Positions 26,501 through 38,876 of a DNA stretch of 64,000 nt are shown piece by piece (the stretch's first letter is position 1; each line of letters opens with the position of its first letter). Location: positions 1 to 64,000 of the forward strand of contig QANT01000570.1 of the NCBI GenBank assembly GCA_003254885.1. Direction: 5' to 3'. The stretch is from Purshia tridentata. Lineage: Eukaryota; Streptophyta; Magnoliopsida; Rosales; Rosaceae. The position numbers were made by a program, and so were the translations under genes. The notes below the pieces were generated by a model. That model was not told the origin of the DNA, ran no database searches, and was given only the letters and a program-made list of their open reading frames with translations.

Positions 26501-27544
26501 GCCAATCTTCGTTGCTTTAAGCTTCTTCATCAGATTGATAAGTCGCTTTGAATTACCCGTCATCTGTCTCTTCAAATCTGGCATCAAGCCATTAGAAGGG
26601 TCGGTACAAACTATAACTAAAACATCGTATGCCAATTCTGCAGAAGGCCCGCCATTCTCCCTTCCAGAAATGTTGACTAAATTTTCCAAAGCAACACTCC
26701 CAAAGAGAGTACTTCGAATGCGATGGGAAACCGATGATTCTTCAACAAGAATCCTGTTCCGGAGTGTGGACAAAACATATATAACAGTTTCCTCATCATC
26801 ATCCCCAATCCCGGAAAGGACACCATAATACATTTCCTTCTGCCATAGAACTGACCTCAACAATCCTGGTGTTCCTACCTCCAGAAACGACATTGCAAAC
26901 CCAACAAACGACTTTCTTATTCTTCTCTCATTTTGCTTCTTTTTAAGTGCACCCCGCTTTTTTTCATTTAAAGCAAGCCCTGGAATTTTTTTAAAATTAA
27001 AATGCTTTGCAACATCGGAAGCCAAGCCAGAACCACGCCTCACAATCGAAGCCAAAAGCAAAAGTGCCGCCTTCTGGCTTTTTGCTTCATCACTATTCAA
27101 CTCATTATACACATCTTTCAAGTTTTCATCAATGAAAATAAGTGACCGAGCAAACTTATCCAACACCCTACTTATAGCCATCCTCCCCACATCATTTGGT
27201 CTATATTTTCCATCAGGATGACTCAAAATAACAGAAATTAATTTAAATATACAAAACATTCCGGTCTTCTCTCGCCGGATTCTGGTCTTCTCTTGCCGGA
27301 GTTTCCAAGCACCCCGAAGCTCCAAGCATTGAGCTGAATTTTTCACATAATAATGGAGCAATTCACCTCCACAATCACCTTTCAGCAACTTAATGAACTC
27401 TTTAGTAGCATCAGAACATAACTTAATTTCAGCAGAATTAATCTTATGCAGTAGTTCTTTAAGTTTAGCTTCATGAGTCACTGTAATAGTAATCTTTGGC
27501 ATTTCTGCTTTCTCAACCTCAGATTCATAACCTTCAGCAACCAT
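14509..27544 (-). CDS. URB1: URB1/Npa1, nucleolar pre-ribosomal-associated protein 1
   Basis: Sixteen exons on the minus strand: 27544-26394, 26294-25571, 24975-24480, 24134-23947, 23875-20735, 20617-20405, 20252-20013, 19894-19691, 18927-18769, 18351-18001, 17423-16917, 16719-16635, 16476-16449, 16183-15983, 15600-15516 and 14766-14509. They join in frame to about 2,676 residues. The first 390 residues match the Npa1 N-terminal domain, including SLGAAYMKEFPYNLENYASPTW-like sequence near 26,400-26,440. URB1 is a scaffold of early 60S pre-ribosomes in the nucleolus. Exon 5 alone is 3.1 kb; exon 13 has only 28 bases but is needed to keep frame. A SINE lies at the exon 14 donor. An upstream ATG (27727) opens an 11-codon exon ending at a good donor (27694), but its expected acceptor before 27544 reads GG instead of AG, so the start at 27544 is used here. 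The 3' exons (15.5-16.5 kb) are the least certain. Confidence 0.88.
14768..15323 (-). mobile_element. Possible solo/truncated LTR in the last URB1 intron
   Basis: A 556-base segment begins TGTCACAAACC and ends CTAATGCA on the minus strand, and is flanked on both sides by the direct repeat GGTGAAT (14761-14767 and 15324-15330). It contains a TATA-like CCTATATAAGAC, then a long T-rich leader and an AATAAG signal, the layout of a copia-type LTR promoter. A G-rich tract (AAGGGGGGAAG) in the flank could instead be a polypurine tract, in which case the LTR would start elsewhere, perhaps at TGTTGAAGATTAC. Family and exact ends are uncertain. Confidence 0.45.
15777..15980 (-). mobile_element. tRNA-derived SINE with 16-bp target-site duplication
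   Basis: A 204-base insert is bounded by two identical 16-base copies of actcagtctctgtatt (15761-15776 and 15981-15996). On the minus strand its head carries a pol III A-box-like TTTAGTCGAGTTGGTCAG and, about 30 bases on, a perfect B-box GGTTCAATTCC (15923-15913). The body ends in an A-rich tail (CAAAATAGAAAAATTA) next to the second repeat. Head promoter, tail and long exact duplication together are diagnostic of a tRNA-derived SINE. The duplicated target contains the exon 14 donor of URB1. Confidence 0.88.
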
Positions 27545-27955
27545 AACCGCAAGTCAATAAGAAGCATAACAAAGCAAACTATTTAACTAGAACCCTTAAT
27601 AAATAAAAACAATATATACATCCAAGGACCAAACAAACGGAGAACTAAAAAGTACAAAATGAAAACATGGTTTTGCATGCACGGTAGGCGTACCTTGATC
27701 TTCGGAGGCTGACCTTGCTTCCTCCATTGAAGAGAGACCCTGGTTGGGGTCTCCGTGAGGTTTAAGTAAAGAGACAGGGTTTTGGGGATATTGGGCCAAG
27801 CCTTTTTTTGGACAAGACCCAGGCCCAAAACCCACCCACCACTCAACACCGACTCGCGTTCACACCACGCTATCAGAATTCCACAAGGATTCCCAACTCC
27901 CCAATACTCTCGCGCCACGTGTCCTTCCACAACCTTTATCTAATATAAACCCCTA
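27545..27955. promoter_or_regulatory. URB1 5' region with an orphaned RBP45-type promoter
   Basis: This region matches 52,333-52,700, the space between the URB1 remnant and RBP45. It holds the presumed first URB1 exon (27727-27694, minus strand, MEEARSASEDQ). Reading the other way it holds a G-box CACGTG (27916-27921) and TATA-like taatataaac (27941-27950), the counterparts of the elements that serve RBP45 at 52.7 kb. Similarity stops near 27955, where unrelated GC-rich repeat sequence starts. No RBP45 copy follows, so the rightward promoter has no gene. Confidence 0.6.
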
Positions 27956-29322
27956 GAGATGGCAACGGGCGGGTTCGGGGCGGGTTCGAGCTGGGTTCAT
28001 GATGGGTTTGCCAGTATCATACTCACCCCGCCGAGTAATCGGAGTCCCCATCAGGTATTCAGGGACCTTATTATATTTAAAAATAATAATTCCTTTTATT
28101 AATAACATACTAAACTAACATAAATATATAATGAGTTAATTAAAATTATATACTTCAACTATACACCATTTTTTAATTTGGTACTTCAAGTTTAAAAAGT
28201 TGTATTATAATTTCCCAACTACAAAATACAAGGCATGTATTGTTGGTCTTCTAAAAACTAACACTATCTTTACCGTAAATAATTCCCACCAAAAAAACAT
28301 CTTGGTCTTAGTCTTAGAAGAAAATAAATATTCCTCTATAAAATAAATTTTAAAAAAATTCTAAAATTTTCATAAAGTCTCAAGAAGTTTCAAATATGTT
28401 TTTGGTAATTTTCAAAATATTTTTAAGATTTCTTCAAAAACTTTACGAAAATTTAAAATTTTATATTATAGAGGGAAATTCGTTTAAGTTTTTAGAACTT
28501 CCTAATTTTCTGGAAACTCATAGAGGAAAAATTGGTAATTTTACCCTATATTATACTAGTACTAGTCATGATGAGTTCGTAGAAATTTTTCGTGTATTTT
28601 TCTGAATTCGGAGCTATTTTTAAATAATTTTCAAAGTTTGTAAAAATAGAAAAATTGAAAATAAAAGAAAAGTTGAGGTACTGACTTGAAAAATTATATA
28701 AAATTGAGGTACTTAATTGTAATATACTCATATTTTATATTAACAATTAACGGTAAAACTAACGCAGGTACTTAATTGACGAAATTTCATAGTTGAGGTG
28801 CTCTAATACAACTTTTTAAAGTTTAGGTACGAATATAAAAAGTAGTGATGGATAGTTGAGATATAAAATTGTAATTAACTCAATATATTTATTGGAAGAA
28901 AAGGTTAAAAAAAAGTACAACTAACATATACATGTGACAATATCTGCACTTGAAAAGGTGTTGATGTAGACCTAAGATGTTAAATGGTTTCTTTCAACAA
29001 AATTTTATGTATTACCCTCAATTTTGTGTAGGTTTGTCACTCTCACATTAAGGTTATCAATTTTGTTTCTTTATGTACGTGTGGCACTTCCTGTATAAAC
29101 ATATCATACAACTTATATGGTAGCTTTGTAGAATTTACTTGTTTTAATTAGTGCATGAATAGCTTGTAGCATTGTTACATTGAGAAATGATATCCTCTGT
29201 TTTTACAATCCATCCGTCCACAAGTTTGATTGAAAATTTGAACTCTAATTATGATCATCAATAACAGTACTGGATAAAATTAACATTTTCTATATGATAG
29301 AAATTTAACATGTTGTAAATAT
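27956..29322. other. Intergenic region at the duplication boundary
   Basis: Bases 27956-28075 are a GC-rich repeat (gggcgggttcggggcgggtt) of a kind common at plant transposon ends, family not identified. The long-TIR element follows. From about 29,030 the sequence is the 3' flank of the fourth P450, matching 11,780-12,000. The join between the RBP45-side promoter and P450-side DNA therefore lies in this interval. Confidence 0.55.
28132..28882. mobile_element. Long-TIR DNA element, non-coding
   Basis: The ends of this 751-base segment are inverted copies of one another. The left arm starts tgagttaattaaaattatat and continues through acttcaactatacacc and gtttaaaaagttgtatta. The right arm is its imperfect complement ending ttgtaattaactca. 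Each arm is about 85-100 bases long. The interior is AT-rich with no transposase frame. It therefore looks like a non-autonomous element, perhaps Mutator-like by TIR length. Flanks are too AT-rich to call the target duplication. Confidence 0.65.
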
Positions 29323-31260
<1,938 letters not shown>

Positions 31261-32504
31261 GGTTTTTGTGACCTTGTTTGTGAGAAAATGAGTAAGGGAT
31301 TGAAGAGAATGAAAATCAATTCAATATAAATCTCAAATGTGGTGACTTTTGTATTAATCAGAAAATGAATGCCACACTCATCAAATATGCTTTTCAAATT
31401 ATGTTTACTAAATGATGTGGGATTATTTCATTTATTCACATTTCTATTATGCTATTTTTAGTTCTTGTAAATTTGTAATATAATAATATTAGTCAAACCA
31501 TAATGTTTTGTTTCTAGGGCTGTTTGAACACATCTGGAAAATTAAAGAAACCATGCAATGTGCTGTAATTTCTCTGGAACCATTTGCTTGTTTCTTTCGT
31601 TTGTAAATTGTGATTCAGAGGGCAACCTGTTTTCATGGCGATTTCCACTAAGCTTGTCGATGCATAAGTTTGATGTATGAAGTCACACATAATCTTGAAC
31701 CTTAAACGTATGAAGACGCATTAGATAAACTCTACCTGAAAAGGTAACTTGGGCATATTACATTAAGCAACCTATTTATTATTCGTGTTAACATGTCGTG
31801 TCATATACAGATTGCCAAGTAAAAGTAAACCAATTCTCACAAACTTCGCTATAAGTTTGAGTCGTGTTATTGTGTCGAATAAAAAGTTGCCACCACTAGT
31901 TTTTTAGCAAAATTTGTAAAAGAACACAATGTTCTAGTGGGTTAATTGACTTCGACCTTAAGAGTCATACATCATTACATTGTGAAGATATTCATAGAAT
32001 CTAGGCTCAACCAAGATGTTTGATTCCCTAAAGGATATGGATGGACAAACTCACAAAAGGACAACTCCCTGAATATACAGGTTCACCAAGTATGACCCAT
32101 TTGATGGGAAGAAAAAGAAAAAAAAACCTTCCATTCATCTAATTAATTACTGTTTCCAAACAAGTAGTTCTAGTTCAAATCATGAGAAAGTGAAGGTTAT
32201 TTCTCATGCTCTGATGTCTGAAGGCATATCCCCGTCTCAAGTAAATACTAGATTTTGGCCTAAAAAACGGAAACAAAACAGTTGATTCAATGAAAAGTAC
32301 AGTCAATGTAAACGCAAGGTCTGAAACAAGGTTTCATCCAATTTCAAAGACAAAAGCCATCTTTCATTTATACAAACAACGTGATAGCACAGTATCTAGT
32401 GAGATTGGATTGATTAGAAATTTGGTAACATCAAATAAAGCATCTGGAGACGTGTGATTTTAGTACGTCAGTTTATAAGTATTGAAAATAAGTCCTGAAC
32501 ACCA
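31261..32504. other. Intergenic region between P450 copy 4 and FAX
   Basis: AT-rich sequence with no gene. From about 31,320 to 31,520 and from 31,960 onward it aligns with 13,070-13,300 and 13,440-14,130, so it belongs to the duplicated block. The end near 32504 is the 3' UTR of FAX. Bases 31,520-31,950 have no partner that I could see in the left copy. Confidence 0.55.
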
Positions 32505-34922
32505 TTACTTGGTCTTGGCAGGAATATGGTTGCCACCAGTTGCAACTTTGTACAGATAAAATCCAGTCATGAGAGCACTGCAACAAAACGAAGTGGTTTT
32601 AGCTTCAGAAACAAAAAATATATGTTATATTAATAAGCAAATTTCAAACTTGTACAGAAAAAAATCCTGTCAGTTGCAATTTTTTACAGATTAAGATTCA
32701 CGATAACGACAGAAGAACAAAGAAATTATTGCAAAATGATAACCAAAAAATGACTTGTTGCACAACTAAACAAGAAAATAGAAAGACCCATTTCCCATAC
32801 TGTTAAACCATATAACAGGAAGGAGAAATAGATTCCATTCCAACTCCCCCATTTCCTATCCTACATCTTTTATCCCTCCAATTCTGCATAGTGCCAAAGA
32901 TAGTAAACACAAGAAGACAGAATGGTTGGGCAGAATCAATCCTAACTTCTAAATTATGATGTGAATCAAGGAGAAATCATGCAAGTATGATTTCCCAATA
33001 GCACTGATTATAAGGTGCTACAATATGGGATCTGAAACTCAACTAAACTTCTGACAAAGGTTTTCAACAGAACAGATCAACCTCATTCCAAGATGATCCA
33101 GGAGAGCTTCGTATGTTTAGTGAATGGGGATATATGATTCTAGATTGTCCAGAAACTATGATATTCAAGTGTGTGTAAATGATGAGCATTCAAATGGACG
33201 TGGATAAAATTCAAAGGGCTATAAATAGCCCATTCTCAACACATGACCACATATAACATGTGCCAGCCTCACACAGAACTACTTCCAACATTTACATGCC
33301 TTTAGGAATATCCATCCCAAAGCCACAAACCCGAAGGAAATCAACACTTGTGTTCAACGTTCCTCAAGTGCATAAACTGACTCAAACCAGCACAGTCGAA
33401 AACATTACATTTGTCCACAAAATTTTACGTCAAATGACAGCTAGAAAGGGGAAAGAAGATAGTCTAAAAATCCAAGATGGAATTTGTTTGTTAGAAATAA
33501 AATACTGGCGCTGCAATACAGGGGAAAGTAGTAATAATGCAGCAACAAAATACAAACCAGATGCAAGACGTACATAAACTACTTCTGATGTTCAACAGCC
33601 AGAAGTTGAATGATGACACTCATAATTTAGATGCAGTGGTGTGGGGTAATAAATAATTGATTATTAAATATCCAGAAAATTGAAGAGCATGAACACATAA
33701 AAAAGCAGATGAACATACCTGATGCCAGCGACAACACCAGCTGGCATGATCTTTGAAGTTTGCATATAGCGCTGTCCCATGACCCATGTGAGTGTCACTG
33801 CACAAACTGTTATAAGGTACATAAATCAGTTCTAAAACAAAGTTTCTATAGATTGGCATCAATATTACACTGAGCAGAGAATATGAAAAAAGAAAGAATG
33901 TGATCACATAAAAACTCTCTTTCTCAAAGCACTTCTTTCAAATAACCCAAGCAAGGTCCAATCGTATTTTCAATGACTAAAACGTAGCTTTTTAATTTTA
34001 GGTTATAAATAAACCTTGCTTACTGATGCACTGCAAAAAGATAGGGGCTCACAGCTAAGTCGCTAACTAGTTAGGCAATCCTATTATAGTTTGCAAATCA
34101 CTCTTCATTCACATTTTAATTTTCTGCCACTTCATCAGACAATACATGCATAAGTGCATAACTTATAGTGCATGTATTTGTCACCAAAACTTTTCCTAAA
34201 TTGTACCCATTATTTGGTGACCCAATGAAAACAACGTAACACTGCAACATCAGTTGGCGTCTCAAGAATTCCTCTACGCAGAATATCAAACCCATAACAG
34301 CATGCAAACAATAAAGATTAAATTAAAAAACTCAACAGTTTTTAACAGGAAATTAGTAAAGGCTTCCAATCGTGCAGAAGCATAGAGCTTCCAAATCACT
34401 AGAGAGAACAAAATAATAACCTTCAAAGACATATAAAAAAGGAAAAGGTCACATTTTGCACATAATGGCAAAGTCAATGCTCTCAAATTAATCAAACTAC
34501 AAAGCTTACTTATTTCATGCCCCATTAATGTTTTTATAAGCAGTATGACATTATCTCAAAGAAACAAAGACCCAAATCAAGATTTTTTTTTTGAGAGGTA
34601 AGATTTGTTTGTTTTTGTTTCCCTTTTCAACTTCCTATAATTTCAGTGAAAGTACACTATCATATGATTCATATCTGGGATCCAGACCCACAAAAGTTAT
34701 AAAACCAAATAAATAAAGCCTACCCGTTTCCAAAATCAAAGCAAAAACCGAGTTCTTCTTCCTCTCAAAGGCCTTGAGACTGAGATAGCCAGCAAGAGTG
34801 AGAAGCAATCCAATGCCAGCTCCTCCGGCCAAAGAAGGTATGCTCCCCTTCCTGAAATACCCAAATACTCCTCCACCCACCAGCATCAACCCGTACGGGA
34901 TCGTGAAGCAGAAATCGTGCAT
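32505..34922 (-). CDS. FAX/TMEM14-family membrane protein (UPF0136)
   Basis: Three exons, 34922-34724, 33806-33719 and 32577-32505, give 119 residues, the normal size of the short plant FAX proteins. The start MHDFCFTIPYG is the family's usual beginning; an upstream in-frame ATG exists but is less likely. The chain has four hydrophobic segments: the MLVGGGVFGYF stretch, the glycine-rich SLAGGAGIGLLLTLAGYLSL, the VCAVTLTWVMG segment, and the PAGVVAGISALMTGFYLY segment, ending in NHIPAKTK. TMEM14-family proteins of the FAX group move fatty acids across membranes; short members without a transit peptide, like this one, are thought to act at the endoplasmic reticulum. It is transcribed divergently from the DTW gene. 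A partial copy of its 3' end remains at 13.4-14.1 kb. Confidence 0.9.
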
Positions 34923-36055
34923 CTTTGGTTTCCGGGAAATTACACCTCTGTTTCTCTCACAGATCAAAGGAAGAAGAAAATACTTTGGTTTATTACTTTA
35001 TTGTATTGTTTGTACGTTTTCGTGCCTGAAATGCTTATAAACTGTCAATTATTGGCGCGTGGAATTCGGTTGGTCAAAAAGTTTATGTACCAACTCCCGA
35101 GTGACTTTGTTCGTTTCAGGATAAGCTCTTGATTAAACGAAGCGTAATTTGTTTAATATTTAAAGGGAGTTCTAAATGGACCCCCTTTGTTTGCTCTCTT
35201 CACCCACCCACCTTTTAAATTCCATCTTTACCTTGAGGAGAATTTTAAAAAAGAATTATAATTGACCAGAAAAATAACAAAATAGAAAAATAGCAAAAAC
35301 CCAACCTTTCTTCCCTTCTACCACCGGCCGCCTCTCCCTCCAACCCACATGAGTTGATTTATTTTATTCGTCTCTACATCGTTATTATGTATGCAGTATG
35401 CATCTTCTTTTTCTTCAATTGATCACAATAATTGGTAATTTAAAGAGCAATAGTCTAGTATCTCTATATTTTGTACATAGTTCATTGTGAGTAGTGGCTA
35501 TAGACGCATCTCTTATTGGTCAGTTGATCAATGTCTTCCATTTATCCAAATCATCATATACTCACAAATTCAAAAAATAGAGGAAGAGGGAAAGAAAAAT
35601 AGAGAGGGGAGCCATTAGTAATGGGGTAAGTGGAATCGCGGACGATAGGGCAAGTACGGTTGGGGTTGGGACTTGGGTTCCAACAACCTTTTTTGTTATT
35701 TCGTTAACTTAAGGATAAACTATAATGTTATGAATTTCAAATTTAGTTCTCAAATTATATGTCATTACACCTGATAATATTTTATTTGTTGTGAAATAAA
35801 TAAGTCTTGAAATTAGCCATATATGAATTCATGAAACTCTGACATATCATATGACATCTTAAATTTAAAATACAAATTTAAAATCCTTAACACTAGCCAA
35901 GGGTAAAATTGAAAGAAAATTTGGCGGTCCAACTCACAATAAGGGTCCATTTAAAGTTTTACAAATTGAGACAAAAATAAAAGACTTTCCCAAATATCAA
36001 ACGACATGTCATCTTATCATCGACTCATTTTTTTCTATGGAAAGAAGTGAGAACC
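34923..36055. promoter_or_regulatory. Divergent intergenic region FAX / DTW
   Basis: This 1.1 kb space separates two genes transcribed away from each other and should carry both promoters. I could not assign a convincing TATA element. The middle (35,160-35,700) has no coding frame of note, and no mobile element ends were seen. Confidence 0.45.
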
Positions 36056-37399
36056 ATGGCTGCTAGAACACATAGATGCTGGTTCGGTTCTCGGATCCAC
36101 TCACGGACCCGCAACGACCATTTCTCTCGACTTCTCCAAAACCCGTTTTTTCTTCCTCAAACCTTGAAAATGGTGACTACTCAGGCTATTTCAAAGAGAC
36201 CCAGTTGCCCGTCGTGCTCCAAACCCGTCCGGCTCTGCCTCTGTACTCGGATCCAGACCCCAGGGCTCCACAACTCTGTAACTGTGACCATTCTTCAACA
36301 CAGCCTAGAGAAAAACCACCCACTTAATTCTGCTAGAATTGCAAGAATAGGCCTCAAGAATCTCAACGTAGTTACTGTTTCTGATGTGAATTTTGAATCC
36401 CGATTCGTTATCCAGTTGTTGGACCCGGATTCTCAAACGGGTTCTGATCGAAATGGTTCAAAAATTTCAGGTTTTGATCAAGTTGTGGAAGCTGGAGAGA
36501 CCCAGAAGCTGGATTTCGAGTATTCTGATGAGGTCAGTTCGGAGAAAGATACAGTGGGTGAGTTAGAATTTGGGCTATTTGCAAAATTCACAAAAGAGAA
36601 AAATGATAGTAATTTGATTGATAGTAATGAAAAATGCAGTTTTGTGAGTGATATAGGTGATATGAGAAATGCTCAAAACCAATTCAATGTTGATGAGGCT
36701 TCAAGTGGTACCACATTAGATTTAGTATCCAATGAAAACAAGCTTTCTAATAGAGATTTTCATTCCCTTCAAGGTATCAAAAGTGGTAATGGTGGACCTG
36801 TTATAGCTGCTACCATTGGCAAGCATGGTGTCATTAGCTCTCTTTCCCATATTTGGATGCCACAAACCGATCCCAAGAAGCCAAAATTCGATACAATTTT
36901 AGACATTACAGACGCGTGCGGTGCTCTTGAAGAGGGGTTCGTTGTAAAAAAGTTGCAAAACAAGCCAATGGAAGGAAGTGTGGAGTTGGATGAATATGTA
37001 GATTTTGAAGTAGAGGTTCCTCCTGGATCTGTTCTCTTGTTTCCATCTGCAGAAGCAGTTAGTGTTAAGGACCTTGACGCCATGGATATTGAGGTGAAGA
37101 ATTTGATTGTTTTGGATGGAACATGGGCAAAGGCAAAGAGAATGTATGTGGAAAACCCCTGGTTGAAACTCTTGCCACACTTGAAGTTGGATGTGGACAA
37201 GATGAGCTTGTACAATGGAGTGAGGCTCCCTCCCAAGCCTGGATTTCTGTCCACCATTGAGAGCATTGTGTATGCACTGAAAGCAGTAGGGGACAGTCCT
37301 GAGGGGTTGGATAATCTCTTGGATGTTTTTGAGTCTATGGTCGGGGACCAAAGGCGATGTAAAGAAGAGAGATTACGCAATGTCTCACCGCCGGGGTGA
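36056..37399 (+). CDS. DTW-domain protein, tRNA-uridine aminocarboxypropyltransferase family
   Basis: A single exon encodes 447 residues. The ATG at 36056 has an excellent context (aaccATGG) and is preferred over one at 36047. The first 38 residues are rich in Arg and Ser and poor in acidic residues, which suggests organelle targeting; a second in-frame Met is residue 39. CPSCSKPVRLCLC (residues 51-63) is the Cys cluster of the family. ILQHSLEKNHPLNSARI follows. The DTW motif appears as VLDGTWAKAKRM near residue 353, and LSTIES lies near residue 400. The family transfers the 3-amino-3-carboxypropyl group of SAM to uridine in tRNA to make acp3U. Between about residues 115 and 235 is an acidic, Ser-rich stretch with no clear family match that splits the domain. 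The ending RRCKEERL is typical, so no further exon is needed. Confidence 0.9.
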   Translation: MAARTHRCWFGSRIHSRTRNDHFSRLLQNPFFLPQTLKMVTTQAISKRPSCPSCSKPVRLCLCTRIQTPGLHNSVTVTILQHSLEKNHPLNSARIARIGLKNLNVVTVSDVNFESRFVIQLLDPDSQTGSDRNGSKISGFDQVVEAGETQKLDFEYSDEVSSEKDTVGELEFGLFAKFTKEKNDSNLIDSNEKCSFVSDIGDMRNAQNQFNVDEASSGTTLDLVSNENKLSNRDFHSLQGIKSGNGGPVIAATIGKHGVISSLSHIWMPQTDPKKPKFDTILDITDACGALEEGFVVKKLQNKPMEGSVELDEYVDFEVEVPPGSVLLFPSAEAVSVKDLDAMDIEVKNLIVLDGTWAKAKRMYVENPWLKLLPHLKLDVDKMSLYNGVRLPPKPGFLSTIESIVYALKAVGDSPEGLDNLLDVFESMVGDQRRCKEERLRNVSPPG

Positions 37400-38876
37400 G
37401 TCTTCTGCTCAATTTCAGAGTAATGACTGTTTGACGGCAGCTTTTGCAAGGATAAATGTGGAAAAAGGAAATTGCATAAATGAAGTTGGGGCAAGAGCAA
37501 GAGCCAAGATACAAATAAGAAGAATTGGATCTAAATAATCCCACTCTCTCCCACTAACAAAAAAAACCAACTCTTTTAGTAATCTAATTTCTATTTTCCT
37601 TTGGTGCAGATAAATTGCTTTTGATATCTTTAGTAGACTTTATTATAATACAAGTCTCATGTTAATTCACGAATTTTTAAAGTGTAAGTGTATTCACGAA
37701 TTAAATAATGTATATCACGTTGGTTCGTTTCATCAAAATACTTCAAATAGAAGTTGAGTTTTGTCCACATGAAGGGGCAAATAGGTCCAATTCTTGTCTT
37801 AATGTGAGTCAAATCGAGTCTACTGAAGTCAACTATAGTAAATTGATTTCATATTCAAATGAGGTCACGAATTAGAGAAATTATTCTGTATAATCAATAT
37901 ATTACTATGTTGTATAACTAACTTATATGTTATAATGGGGTGGATGTTATTAATATTATATCCTACAAATATAAATATGTTGTCTAACAATATACTTACA
38001 CGTTAACAATATATCGATTATATCTAATAATTTTTTCACTAATTGACCTTAAAAAAAGAAAGAAATTAAGCAATTGAAAGCCATGTTAACATGTTGTTCT
38101 TACATGTGATTGATGGTCATCGACAATCAAGTTCAGTTTTGAGGATTGATAGTAGTCATTATAGGTGCTTAGTTTGATTTGTGTTTTACAAAAAATATTT
38201 GTGAAAACCCTGAGAAAGTTACAAGGGTGGCGGCGGCAGGGGAGTTGGGGCAGAGAAAGTTGGAGTCTTGGTGGAGGTGAGAGAGTTGCAGAGAGAGTTG
38301 GAGTAGAGTGAGAGTCGTAGAGATGAGAGAGATGAGAGAGGTGAGAGAGGTTGGCCTAACAAATACACACGTATCATGTCGCATATGCTGCCTAGTGCAC
38401 TATGTGAAAGAGAAGTGATCCAGAATTGAGGAGGTGAGAAATAACAAAATTGCGCGTATCACGTTAGCAATTTTGATGGAAATGTTGACAAAGGTGACAG
38501 AAAAGGTAAAATGGGACACTAGTATAAGTTTATAGATGTCAACCTAGGACAAAAAAAACTTTCAAGTTATAATCTAGGAATAGAAAACATTTATGGGTGG
38601 GGAAATAAGCCAATTACATTTACCAAAGAGTAATTGGCCAAAAAAGAACAAAGTCATCAAAGATTAACGACATGTCGTTTAAAATGTGGCTCTCCCGCCT
38701 TTTAATATAGGCGCAATTTTTTTTTTTGGCCAATCTTATAGGCACATATTATTATTATTAATCACGATATTATCCTTTCATTTACAGTTTACCCATCTTT
38801 ACAGCTCGGTGAGCTCACTCCATGTTTAAGTCGATCAGTTAGCAACCTACTGAACTCACAGTAAGTCGCTGTTGCA
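37400..38876. other. Intergenic region DTW / CRM factor
   Basis: It starts with the 3' UTR of the DTW gene. Bases 37,620-38,080 are strongly AT-rich. A purine-rich run of GAGAGA-type sequence lies at 38,215-38,350. The 5' leader of the CRM gene occupies the last 100 bases or so. No gene or transposon ends were recognised. Confidence 0.5.

Noticed and set aside
36769-37500. 243-residue open frame on the minus strand
   Set aside because: It is antisense to the well-supported DTW gene and resembles no protein.
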